Position numbers and translations under genes: made by a program. Below are positions 24,634-32,965 of a DNA stretch of 48,352 bases, piece by piece (within the stretch, counting starts at the first letter, position 1; each line of letters opens with the position of its first letter). The notes under the pieces were generated by a model. That model did not search any database, was not told where the DNA came from, and was given only the letters and a program-made list of their open reading frames with translations. The stretch covers positions 1 to 48,352 of the forward strand of contig CAZYDR010000013.1 in NCBI GenBank assembly GCA_964645285.1, written 5' to 3'. This stretch comes from JAYZAP01 sp964645285. Lineage in GTDB: Bacteria > Pseudomonadota > Alphaproteobacteria > JAAXGF01.

Positions 24634-25867
24634 ATGGCAAGAAAATCGCACTTGCCTGAACCAGCTGAGGGAATCGGCTCCGAAGATGCCACGGTGCTTC
24701 GGCGGATCATGGACGCCGTGCCGGTGGGGATCGCATTTTTCGACGTGGACCAGCGGTTTCGCTTCGCCAACAAGAGCTATGAAACATTCACCGGCCGATC
24801 TCCCACCGACATGATTGGCAAGACCTTGGCCGAAGCCGCCTGGGCCGAATCCTACGAGATCGCCCAGCCCTATGCGGAACGAGCCCTGGCCGGTGAAAGC
24901 GTCGAATTCGAGAACATCATACCGATGGACGATGGCGGCTCGCTGACCGTGGTGGTTTCCTACATACCGGATAGGGGTGCTGACGGCACGGTGTCGGGAT
25001 TCTTCTCCCTGGTCGAGGACGTTACCGCCCGCGACAGGGCCGAGAAGGCTTTGCGCCAGGCCTACGACGGTCTGGAACAGCGCGTTGTTGGCCGCACCTG
25101 CGAACTGACCGACGCCAATGCCCGGTTGCGCCGGGAGGTCGACGACCGTAAGCATGCCGAGGCGGCCTTGCGCGACAGCGAATTTCGTTATCGCCACCTG
25201 TTCGACACCTCGCCCATCGGCGTCTGGGAAGAGGACTGTTCCGGTGCCGAGCGTGTGATCGACGGCCTCAAGGCGCAGGGTGTCACCGATTTTCGCAGCT
25301 ATTTTCGCGATCACCCCGAGGCCTTGCACCGGGCCGTCCAGGCCATAGCGATCATCAACGTCAACGAAGCCACCCGGAAAATTCATGGCGCCGCCGACAA
25401 GCAGGCTTTTATTCGGGGACGCACGGAGAAACGCCGCGAACTGGCGCATTTCTACGTCGAGGAACTGTCCATGCTGGCCGAGGGCCACATGATGAGCACC
25501 CAGGAAGCGCCGCTGCTTCGCCACGATGGCACCACCGCCATGGTGCGCAACATCTCTATCATCTCCGACGCCTATGTCGGTTGGCGCATCAGTCGATTCG
25601 TCCGGTGATTTCGCGCTTTGGGTATCGGATACCGGCGTCGGAATCGCGCCCGAGGATCTAGCCACGGTGACGGAGGTCTTCGGCCAGGTCGGTGACGCCT
25701 TTTCGCGCGAGCACTAGGGCAGCGGCCTGGGTTTGCCGTTCTCCAGAGGCCTGGCCGAGCGCCATGGCGGGACACTCCATATCGAGAGTACCCTGGGCGA
25801 CGGCACAACAGCGACCCTGTGTCTTCCGGCCGACCGAACCGTGCCCGCGGAGCGAGCCGGCGCATAG
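24634..25867 (+). pseudogene. PAS sensor histidine kinase remnant lacking its catalytic core
   Basis: The intact first part (to 25608) has two PAS domains (VLRRIMDAVPVGIAFFDVDQ and FRYRHLFDTSPIGVWEED) joined by a coiled coil. At about 25590-25605 the frame shifts and jumps straight to the end of an HATPase domain (WVSDTGVGIAPEDLATVTEV). The HisKA His box and the ATPase N-box are missing. The tail is then cut by TAG at 25715-25717 (FSREH*GSGLGLPFSR, context ACTAGG) and ends at 25867. Internal deletion plus frameshift plus nonsense codon makes this a true pseudogene or a misassembly. AAAGGA lies seven bases before the ATG at 24634. A partial CtrA-like site (TTAA-N7-TTAT, 24548-24562) is upstream. 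Confidence 0.85.
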
Positions 25868-25879
25868 CGACGCCCGTCC

Positions 25880-27781
25880 TTGGCCTGTTCTGAAACCCCG
25901 TGGTATGGTCCGTACCAGTACGGCCCAAGGAATCAAGACATTAGCAGCGAAACCCCCTTGACCGAGGCCGCGCCGCCGGAGGCGCACCTCTCTACCCGGA
26001 CCCTGGTGGAACGCCTGGTGCGCGACGAAGTGTGTCCGCATCTCGGCCGGCTGGCCCTGGCGGCGTTTTTCATGGTCGTCGTCGCGGCGACCACGGCCTT
26101 GCTCGCCCTGCTTCTCGACCCGGTGATGAACGAGGTGTTCGGCGACAAGGACAAGGCCAAGCTGGTAATGCTGCCGATTGTCGTGGTAGCCGTCTTTGCC
26201 GCCAAGAGCGTTGCCAACTACGGCCAGGCGGTGCTCATGCATTTCGTCGGCCAGCGTATTATCACCGATCTGCAGAAGCGCCTGTTCGGCCATCTCATGG
26301 ACGCCGATCTCGCCTACTACCACGAGACCGCCACGGGTACGCTGATTTCGCGCTTTACCAACGACGCCAATATGGTGCGCGCGGCGGTGTCCACGGCGCT
26401 CACCGGCATCGCCAAGGACTTCATGACGGTGGTTTTTCTGGTTGCCGTCATGTTCGCCAAGGATTGGCTGCTCGCCCTTATCGTCTTCTTCGTGTTTCCC
26501 GTGGCGATCCTGCCGGTGGTCAAGATCGGCCGCCGCATGCGCAAGGTGTCGGCCCGCAGTTTCGCTCAGGTGGCGACCCTGACCGCGTTTCTCGACGAAG
26601 TCTTTCAGGGCGCCCGCCACGTCAAGGCCTATGGCATGGAGGCCTACGAAACCAAACGCGCGGGCGAAGTGGTCGAGGAACTGTTCCAGCGCCTCTTCAA
26701 GGCGCTCAGGGTGCGCTCCACGGCGTCGCCCATTATGGAGTTTCTCGGCGGCATCGCTATCGCCGTGGCGATCTATTACGGCGGATCGAGGGTCATCGAC
26801 GGCGCCATGACCCTGGGCGCCCTGATGTCGTTCCTTGGCGCCCTGATGCTCGCCTACCAGCCCATGAAGAATCTGGCCAACCTCAACGCCAATCTGCAGG
26901 AGGGTCTTGCGGCGGCCCAGCGGGTCTTTGCTTTGCTCGATACCGAGCCGACCATCGTTGACGCTCCCGACGCCAAAGCGTTGGCGGTGCACGGGGGCAA
27001 GATCGTCTTTGACGATGTTCATTTTGCCTTTGGGCCGGAGACCGTGGCGCTCAACGGCATCACCCTCACCGTGCCGGCGGGCAAGACGGCGGCCCTGGTC
27101 GGGCCATCGGGCGCCGGCAAGTCGACCATTCTCAACCTGATCCCCCGGTTCTACGACATTGGCTCCGGCGCACTCTGCATTGATGGCGACGATGTGCGCC
27201 ACGTTACCCTGGCCAGCCTGCGCGCTTCCTTGGCCCTGGTCAGCCAGGAAGTCAGCTTGTTTAACGACAGCGTGCGCAACAACATCGCCTACGGTCGCCA
27301 GGACGCCAGCGACGATGAGGTACGCGCGGCTGCGGTGTCGGCGGCGGCTCACGACTTCATCAGCGATATGCCCGACGGTTACGACACCGTGGTCGGCGAA
27401 CACGGGGTCAAGCTTTCCGGCGGTCAACGCCAACGCATCGCCATCGCCCGGGCCATGCTCAAGAACGCGCCGATCCTGCTGCTCGACGAGGCTACTTCGT
27501 CGCTTGATTCGGAATCCGAACGGCTGGTGCGCGAAGCCCTGGCCAGCCTCATGAAGAGCCGTACCACCCTGGTTATCGCCCATCGCCTGTCGACGGTGAC
27601 CGACGCCGACGTGATCTATTTCATCGAGGACGGGCGGGTTGTCGAGCACGGCAGCCACCCGGAACTGCTGGCTCAGAACGGCGCCTACGCCCAGGTCTAT
27701 TTGATGCAGTTCGCCGATGACACGACGGATGATGCGCCCAATAAATCGAAAGGCGCCGAGGTGGCGCGCGCCCGGGCTTAG
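25880..27781 (+). CDS. msbA: Lipid A export ATP-binding/permease (MsbA-like)
   Basis: This ABC half-transporter of about 630 residues fuses a six-helix membrane domain (first helix LALAAFFMVVVAATTALLALLL) to an ATPase. The ATPase shows Walker A GPSGAGKST, signature KLSGGQRQRIAIARA and Walker B ILLLDEATSSLDSESERLV. Its place directly ahead of DUF374, waaA, lpxK and lpxL genes argues for lipid A flipping across the inner membrane. The ATG at 25880 lacks a clear Shine-Dalgarno. An AAGGAA at 25927 suggests that translation may begin further in, for instance at TTG 25958. It ends in TAG six bases before the next start. Confidence 0.92.
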   Translation: MACSETPWYGPYQYGPRNQDISSETPLTEAAPPEAHLSTRTLVERLVRDEVCPHLGRLALAAFFMVVVAATTALLALLLDPVMNEVFGDKDKAKLVMLPIVVVAVFAAKSVANYGQAVLMHFVGQRIITDLQKRLFGHLMDADLAYYHETATGTLISRFTNDANMVRAAVSTALTGIAKDFMTVVFLVAVMFAKDWLLALIVFFVFPVAILPVVKIGRRMRKVSARSFAQVATLTAFLDEVFQGARHVKAYGMEAYETKRAGEVVEELFQRLFKALRVRSTASPIMEFLGGIAIAVAIYYGGSRVIDGAMTLGALMSFLGALMLAYQPMKNLANLNANLQEGLAAAQRVFALLDTEPTIVDAPDAKALAVHGGKIVFDDVHFAFGPETVALNGITLTVPAGKTAALVGPSGAGKSTILNLIPRFYDIGSGALCIDGDDVRHVTLASLRASLALVSQEVSLFNDSVRNNIAYGRQDASDDEVRAAAVSAAAHDFISDMPDGYDTVVGEHGVKLSGGQRQRIAIARAMLKNAPILLLDEATSSLDSESERLVREALASLMKSRTTLVIAHRLSTVTDADVIYFIEDGRVVEHGSHPELLAQNGAYAQVYLMQFADDTTDDAPNKSKGAEVARARA

Positions 27782-27786
27782 ATAGT

Positions 27787-28491
27787 TTGAAATTTCACAA
27801 ACGCCTGTCGCGGAACCCGGTCGTCCGTGACCTCCTTTGTTGGCTGGCGGCGGGCTATATCCGCTTGGTTCAGGGCACGGGCCGCTGGCACGCGGTTCAC
27901 GGAGAAATTCCGCAAGCCTACTGGGACCGGGACGAGCCTTTTATCCTGGCGTTCTGGCATGGCCGGCTGCTCATGCTACCCTATTGCTGGGGTCATCACC
28001 GGCCGACCCACATGCTGATTTCCGAACATCCCGACGGCCAGTTCATCGCCCGCACCATTGCCCATTTCGGTTTCGGCACGGTGGCCGGTTCGACCCATGG
28101 CGGCGGCACCGCGGCGCTGCGCGCCCTGTTGCGCGCCCTCAAGGCCGGTGACTGCGTCGGCATCACCCCCGATGGTCCGCGCGGCCCGCGTATGCGCGCC
28201 GCTGGCGGTGTGGTCGATATTGCCCGGCTGTCCGGGGCGGCTATTTTGCCGCTCGCCTACAGCGCCTCGCCGCGGCGCCTGCTCGGTAGTTGGGACCGCT
28301 TTGTCGTGCCCTGGCCGTTCGGTCGCGGGGTCTATGTCTGGGGAACGCCTCTGACCGTGCCGCGTGACGCCGACGAGGCCACCCTGGCCGCTGTCCGGCA
28401 AACCCTGGAGCAGCGTCTCAATGAGGTGACCAACGAGGCTGACTGGCTCATGGGCCAGGAAACCGTCGAGCCCGGAGATCCCGCCCCATGA
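27787..28491 (+). CDS. DUF374 lysophospholipid acyltransferase family protein
   Basis: This 234-residue protein of the DUF374 group of acyltransferases contains FILAFWHGRLLMLPY (HxxxxP-like block with the catalytic His), ISEHPDGQFIARTIAHFG, AGDCVGITPDGPRGPRM and AAILPLAYSASPRRLLGSWD. The family is found with KDO and lipid A genes in Alphaproteobacteria and is presumed to work on lipid A or a precursor. TTG at 27787 begins the best frame. The TGA overlaps the waaA ATG as ATGA. It is clearly part of the msbA to lpxL operon. Confidence 0.88.
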   Translation: MKFHKRLSRNPVVRDLLCWLAAGYIRLVQGTGRWHAVHGEIPQAYWDRDEPFILAFWHGRLLMLPYCWGHHRPTHMLISEHPDGQFIARTIAHFGFGTVAGSTHGGGTAALRALLRALKAGDCVGITPDGPRGPRMRAAGGVVDIARLSGAAILPLAYSASPRRLLGSWDRFVVPWPFGRGVYVWGTPLTVPRDADEATLAAVRQTLEQRLNEVTNEADWLMGQETVEPGDPAP

Positions 28492-29753
28492 TGTTCGCCT
28501 TCTACCGCATGGTGACGATTATCGCCGGGCCGCTCATCGGGCTCTATCTCGGGCGCCGCCGCGCCGCCGGCAAAGAAGACCCCATGCATTTTCCCGAACG
28601 GCTGGGTTATGCGAGTGTCGAGCGCCCGACCGGCACCCTGATGTGGGTCCATGCCGCCAGCGTCGGCGAATCCCTGTCGGCTCTGCCCTTGGTCGAGCGT
28701 CTGCTGGAGCGACACCCGGACCGCCATGTGCTGGTCACCACCGGCACGGTAACCTCGGCCCGGCTCATGGCCGAGCGTCTCCCCGACCGTGCCATACACC
28801 AGTATGTACCCATCGACCGGCCCGCCGCCGTGGCTCGCTTTCTCGACCATTGGCGGCCCGATCTAGCGTTGTGGACCGAGTCCGAGTTCTGGCCCAATCT
28901 GATCGCCGACACCCAGGCGCGCGGTATCCCCATGGTGCTGGTCAATGGCCGCATGTCGGACCGCTCGTTTCGTCGTTGGCGCCGCTTCGGCGGGCTGATC
29001 CACCGTCTGCTCGCCGGCTTCGCCCTGTGCCTGGCCCAAAGCGAACGTGATGCCGAGCGCTTGCGGGTGCTTGGCGCCGACGACGTCCGTGCCATCGGCA
29101 ACCTCAAGTCGGCGGCGGCGCCGCTGCCCGTTCACGAGGCGGAGCTGGAGAAACTGCGCGCGGCGGTCGGTGACCGGCCTCTATGGCTGGCGGCCAGCAC
29201 TCACGACGGCGAGGAGGCAGTGGCGGCGAGCGTTCACCAGACCCTGGCTGCGACTCATCGGCGCTTGCTGACGATTATCGTGCCGCGCCATGCCAGCCGG
29301 GGCGAGGCCATCGCCCAGAGCTTGCGGGCGAAAGGACTGGCGGTGGCCCGGCGCGCGGCGAAAGTGACCATTGGTACGGATACCGAGGTTTATGTGGCCG
29401 ACACCATGGGTGAACTCGGGCTGTTCTATCGCCTTGCCGAAGTGGCTTTCGTCGGCGGCTCTCTGGTCTCTCATGGCGGCCAAAACCCCCTCGAGCCGGC
29501 GCGACTCGGCTGCGCCGTGGTCTATGGTCCCCACATGGCCAACTTCGCCGACTTCACGACCGCTTTCGCCAAGGTCGCCGCCGCCAGGCAGGTCGAGGAT
29601 GGTGCCGACCTTGCCGAAGTTGTCGGCAAGCTGCTCAGCGATTCGTACGAACGCGCGCGGTTGGCGGGGGCGGCGCGGCGAATCGCCGAGGCTGAAGCCG
29701 CCGTGCTCGACGAGGTTGAAGCGGCCATCGCGCCGTTGGTGGACGGACTGTGA
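28488..29753 (+). CDS. waaA: 3-deoxy-D-manno-octulosonic acid transferase
   Basis: This 421-residue KDO transferase (KdtA/WaaA) adds KDO from CMP-KDO to lipid IVA at the inner membrane. An N-terminal anchor (FYRMVTIIAGPLIGLYL) is followed by MWVHAASVGESLSALPLVE, TTGTVTSARLMAERLPD, YVPIDRPAAVARFLDHWRP, WTESEFWPNLI and the C-terminal FVGGSLVSHGGQNPLEPARL, all diagnostic. Four-base overlaps link it to the DUF374 and lpxK genes. Whether it adds one or two KDO units cannot be told. Confidence 0.96.
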   Translation: MMFAFYRMVTIIAGPLIGLYLGRRRAAGKEDPMHFPERLGYASVERPTGTLMWVHAASVGESLSALPLVERLLERHPDRHVLVTTGTVTSARLMAERLPDRAIHQYVPIDRPAAVARFLDHWRPDLALWTESEFWPNLIADTQARGIPMVLVNGRMSDRSFRRWRRFGGLIHRLLAGFALCLAQSERDAERLRVLGADDVRAIGNLKSAAAPLPVHEAELEKLRAAVGDRPLWLAASTHDGEEAVAASVHQTLAATHRRLLTIIVPRHASRGEAIAQSLRAKGLAVARRAAKVTIGTDTEVYVADTMGELGLFYRLAEVAFVGGSLVSHGGQNPLEPARLGCAVVYGPHMANFADFTTAFAKVAAARQVEDGADLAEVVGKLLSDSYERARLAGAARRIAEAEAAVLDEVEAAIAPLVDGL

Positions 29754-30715
29754 TGCGGGCGCCGGAATTCTGGCGTCGCGGCGGTCTGGTGCCGGCCCTG
29801 CTGACGCCGCTGTCCTGGTGCTTTGACGGCGTTGGCGTGGTGCGCCGCACCGTGGTACGGCCCCACCGGGTTGGCCGGCCGGTAATCTGCGTCGGTAATT
29901 TGGTTGCCGGCGGCGCGGGTAAGACGCCGGTGGCTTTGGCCCTTGGCGATGAGTTCATGGCCCAGGGGCGGGCGGTGCATTTCCTCACCCGGGGCTATGG
30001 CGGCCGGGCGTCGGGTCCGTTGCGGGTCGATGATCGGCGCCACGATGCGGTTGAGATCGGCGACGAGGCGTTGCTACTCGCGGCCCGGGCGCCGACCTGG
30101 GTTGCCGCTGACCGCGTCGCCGGGGCCGAGGCGGCGGTTGAAGCCGGCGCCGACGTGGTCATCATGGATGACGGTTTTCAGAACCCGTCCCTGGCCAAGG
30201 ATTTGTCCGTGGTGGTGATCGATGGCGATTACGGTTTCGGCAACGGCCGGGTGATGCCGGCGGGACCGTTGCGCGAGGGTGTTGCCGCCGGTTTGCGCCG
30301 GGCCCAGGCGGTGGTGGTCATGGGCGGCGGCGTCGAGTGGGAGCAATACCTGGCGCCCCATGGCGTCGCTGTGCTTCATGCCGCCCTTGAACCTGAACCC
30401 GATTGCGCCGCCCTCGCCGGCAAGCGGGTGCTGGCCTTTGCCGGCATCGCCCGGCCCGAAAAGTTGACGGCAACCCTCAAAGCCATGGGCTGTGAGGTGG
30501 TGGAGAGCAAAGGCTTCGCCGACCATCATCCCTATGACGCTGACGAAGTTATGACCCTAGTGGAGCAGGCCAGCCGCCTCCATGCCGTGCCGGTAACCAC
30601 CGCCAAAGATCACGTACGCCTGCCCGCGGAAGCGAAGCCCATGGTCGATGTGCTGCGGGTTCGTCTGGCCTGGGCCAACCCGGCGGTGCTCGACGATCTG
30701 TTGGAAGGCTTATGA
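29750..30715 (+). CDS. lpxK: Tetraacyldisaccharide 4'-kinase
   Basis: This 321-residue kinase phosphorylates the 4' position of the lipid A disaccharide. The Walker A is variant-like as usual (VGNLVAGGAGKTPVALAL), followed by FLTRGYGGR, GDEALLLAARAPTWVAADR, the DDGFQNPSL motif and VTTAKDHVRLP. GTG at 29750 or ATG at 29753 begins the protein, overlapping the waaA stop. The TGA overlaps the following ATG as ATGA. Confidence 0.96.
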   Translation: MMRAPEFWRRGGLVPALLTPLSWCFDGVGVVRRTVVRPHRVGRPVICVGNLVAGGAGKTPVALALGDEFMAQGRAVHFLTRGYGGRASGPLRVDDRRHDAVEIGDEALLLAARAPTWVAADRVAGAEAAVEAGADVVIMDDGFQNPSLAKDLSVVVIDGDYGFGNGRVMPAGPLREGVAAGLRRAQAVVVMGGGVEWEQYLAPHGVAVLHAALEPEPDCAALAGKRVLAFAGIARPEKLTATLKAMGCEVVESKGFADHHPYDADEVMTLVEQASRLHAVPVTTAKDHVRLPAEAKPMVDVLRVRLAWANPAVLDDLLEGL

Positions 30716-31590
30716 CGTCGCCTGGCCATTGGTTTGAAGCCATGGGCCTGCGTCTCGCCCTGGCCGTGTTCGGCGCCCTGTCCCTCGACCGCGCCTCGGC
30801 TCTGGGGGGCTGGCTGGGCCGAACTTTCGGCTCATGGCTGTCGGTCAGCACTGTGGCGCGGGGCAATCTTGCGCGGGCGTTTCCCGAGAAGTCCGGCGAC
30901 GAGATCACCGCTATCGTCCGCGCCATGTGGGACAATCTGGGCCGGGTCGCCGCCGAATACGCCCATCTTGGCGACATCCAGGTTTACGGTAGCGACGGCC
31001 GGGTTGAGATGATCGGGACCGAGATCATTGAGCAACTGCGCGACGACGGTATTGGCGGCATCTTCGTCGCCGCTCACCTGGGCAACTGGGAAATCACCCC
31101 GCTTGCCGCCAGCCAGAAGGACCTGGCCCTGACCCAAATCTATCGGGCCGCCAACAACCCCCTGGTCGAGCCCATCCTGCGGCGGTTGCGCGCCCCCCTC
31201 GGCGGCGCCCACGTGCCAAAGGGAACGCCGGGCGCCAGGAAACTCATCCAGGCGCTGCGCCGCGGTGAGCATCTGGCCATCGTCGCCGACCAGAAACAGA
31301 ACGACGGCATTCCGGTACCGCTGTTCGGCCGCGACGCCATGACCGCTCCGGCCCTGGCTCAACTGGCGCTTAAGTTTGAATGTCCGGTGGTGCCGACAAG
31401 GGTCGAACGGCTCGGCGGCGCGCGCTTCCGCCTCACGGTCTATCCGCCCCTCGACCTTCCCGCCAGCGGCGACCACGAAGCCGACGTGGCCGAAACCATG
31501 GCTCGCATCAACGCCCTGTTTGAGGACTGGATCCGCGAGCGCCCGGAACAATGGCTCTGGCTCCACCGCCGCTGGCCCGATGAAAGTTAG
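30712..31590 (+). CDS. Lipid A acyltransferase (LpxL/HtrB family)
   Basis: This 292-residue late lipid A acyltransferase has the catalytic H-x4-D/E block AAHLGNWEI near residue 120, then IYRAANNPLVEPILRRLRAP, AIVADQKQNDGIPVPLFGR and the C-terminal PEQWLWLHRRWPDES. The last sequence is typical for LpxL/LpxM. It transfers a secondary acyl chain to KDO2-lipid A. It closes the msbA-DUF374-waaA-lpxK series by overlap. The TAG stop overlaps the start of the next, frameshifted gene. Confidence 0.93.
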   Translation: MTSPGHWFEAMGLRLALAVFGALSLDRASALGGWLGRTFGSWLSVSTVARGNLARAFPEKSGDEITAIVRAMWDNLGRVAAEYAHLGDIQVYGSDGRVEMIGTEIIEQLRDDGIGGIFVAAHLGNWEITPLAASQKDLALTQIYRAANNPLVEPILRRLRAPLGGAHVPKGTPGARKLIQALRRGEHLAIVADQKQNDGIPVPLFGRDAMTAPALAQLALKFECPVVPTRVERLGGARFRLTVYPPLDLPASGDHEADVAETMARINALFEDWIRERPEQWLWLHRRWPDES

Positions 31591-32138
31591 ATACGGGATA
31601 CTGTCAGTGGCTATCTGCTTTGCGGTCGTCGCGCCTGCCGGCGCCGACGACGAAGCCGCCAACCGGACCCACGTTGCCGCCGGGGCGTACGGTCAGTGCT
31701 ATGCCATATCAGTACCCGGCGAGACCACTATGGGACAGGGGTATCACTCGGGTATACCGCGTTACATCCGGCGAGGATGAACTGGCCGCCGTCTACCCGT
31801 GGTTCAGCGGTCAAATCCATCTTCGATGCAACATGTCGCGTAACGGCGACATGGGCATCGCTCTGGTTCGGTTCGGTCCTTGGGCGCGGGGCCATCAGGC
31901 GAGCGGTGATCATCTCGCCTTTGCCTTCCACTCCAAGGGCCGGGAACTGGCGCGCTACTCCACCCTCGACATCGTCGGCGAGCCCGCCAATGTGGAAATG
32001 TCGAGTTCCCACTATCAGGTGATCCGCCGGATTGTCGGATTTCGCTGGATCGCCGGCAACGACTACGCCTTCGAGGTCGAGACCGTCGATGGCAGGCTAC
32101 TCTCCTTCGACCCGTTGTCGGGCGAGCCGCGGAAGTAG
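31580..32138 (+). pseudogene. Secreted hypothetical protein with a frameshift
   Basis: The ATG at 31580 lies inside the end of the lpxL-like gene and opens with a signal peptide (KVRYGILSVAICFAVVAPAGA). The first frame runs to GQCYAISVPGETTMGQG and should continue as ITRVYRVTSGEDELAAVYPW in another frame. The total is one base over a multiple of three, and the extra base lies near 31730-31745. The corrected product of about 185 residues has an N-terminal Cys (GQCYA) and a second Cys (IHLRCNMS), probably a disulfide, in a periplasmic beta-rich protein. I do not recognise a family. Terminal TAG, context GTAGT. Confidence 0.7.
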
Positions 32139-32146
32139 TCTCTCTG

Positions 32147-32965
32147 TCATTGTCCCGACGGCATCGGTCCGACCAGCAGTTGTGGGTCGAGGCGGGTTTT
32201 GAACAGGTTCATGCGCCAGTCGAGATGGGGCCCGGTGACCCGGCCGCTGGCGCCGATGCGGCCGATCAGGTCGCCCTGGGCGACCCGTTGGTCGAGACGG
32301 ACGGTGACCTCGCTCATATGCAGGAATATGGAGGTCAGGCCGTGGCCGTGGTCGAGCATGACCGTGCCGCCGGTGTAGTAGAGGTCGTCCTCGGCGAGGA
32401 CGACGATGCCAACCGCCGGGGCCGTCACCGGCGTGCCCACCGGGCCGGCGACGTCGACGCCGAAATGAGGGCGCTTGGGTTCGCCGTTGAGGATACGCTG
32501 GCTGCCGTAGACGCCACTGATCGGGCCGATGGCCGGCCACACGAAACCACCGGCGAACCGTGGCTCGGCGCTGTCTCGGGCGCGGGCGGCGGCGATCACC
32601 GCGCCCTCGCGCTGGATGCGATCGAGGGTCTCGGGGTCGGGGCTGACCATGTTCTGGGGCAGCCCGTCGATGCGCTGGATGTCGTACTCGCGAGCCTCGA
32701 TGGCCAGGCTGCGCCGGGTGATGACGCCGTTCGGATGTCGTACTTCAAGCTCAAATGGACCTGTTTCGTCGCGGCCAAAGCCAATGAGAAACTGGCCGGC
32801 GTCGGAGACCCGGATCGTACGTCCTTCGAACAGCACCTCGGCGTCGGGTTCGGTGACGCCTTGGATCAGTCCGCCCTGGATTAGCCGTCCCTCGAGGCGA
32901 AGCTCCTGGGCTCCGGGGGCTCCACTGAACAACAAGACAATCAGGCCGAGAACGAGAGCCTTCAA
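32147..32965 (-). CDS. M23 family metallopeptidase (LytM domain)
   Basis: This 272-residue secreted protein has a signal-like start (KALVLGLIVLLFSGAPGAQE), a region of beta strands, and a C-terminal LytM/M23 domain from about residue 150. Zinc ligands are visible in RPHFGVDVAG (H and D) and the HGHGLTSIFLHMS block. Such enzymes cut peptidoglycan cross-bridges or act as regulators of amidases. TTG at 32965 is the start and overlaps the TGA of xseA as TTGA, which leaves the signal peptide complete. Read with xseA as one transcript. Active-site residues appear intact, so it is probably enzymatic. Confidence 0.87.
   Translation of the reverse strand: MKALVLGLIVLLFSGAPGAQELRLEGRLIQGGLIQGVTEPDAEVLFEGRTIRVSDAGQFLIGFGRDETGPFELEVRHPNGVITRRSLAIEAREYDIQRIDGLPQNMVSPDPETLDRIQREGAVIAAARARDSAEPRFAGGFVWPAIGPISGVYGSQRILNGEPKRPHFGVDVAGPVGTPVTAPAVGIVVLAEDDLYYTGGTVMLDHGHGLTSIFLHMSEVTVRLDQRVAQGDLIGRIGASGRVTGPHLDWRMNLFKTRLDPQLLVGPMPSGQ

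Noticed and set aside
25658..27658. 666-codon open frame on the minus strand
   Set aside because: It is a shadow of msbA, rich in His, Gly and Arg with no recognisable motif.
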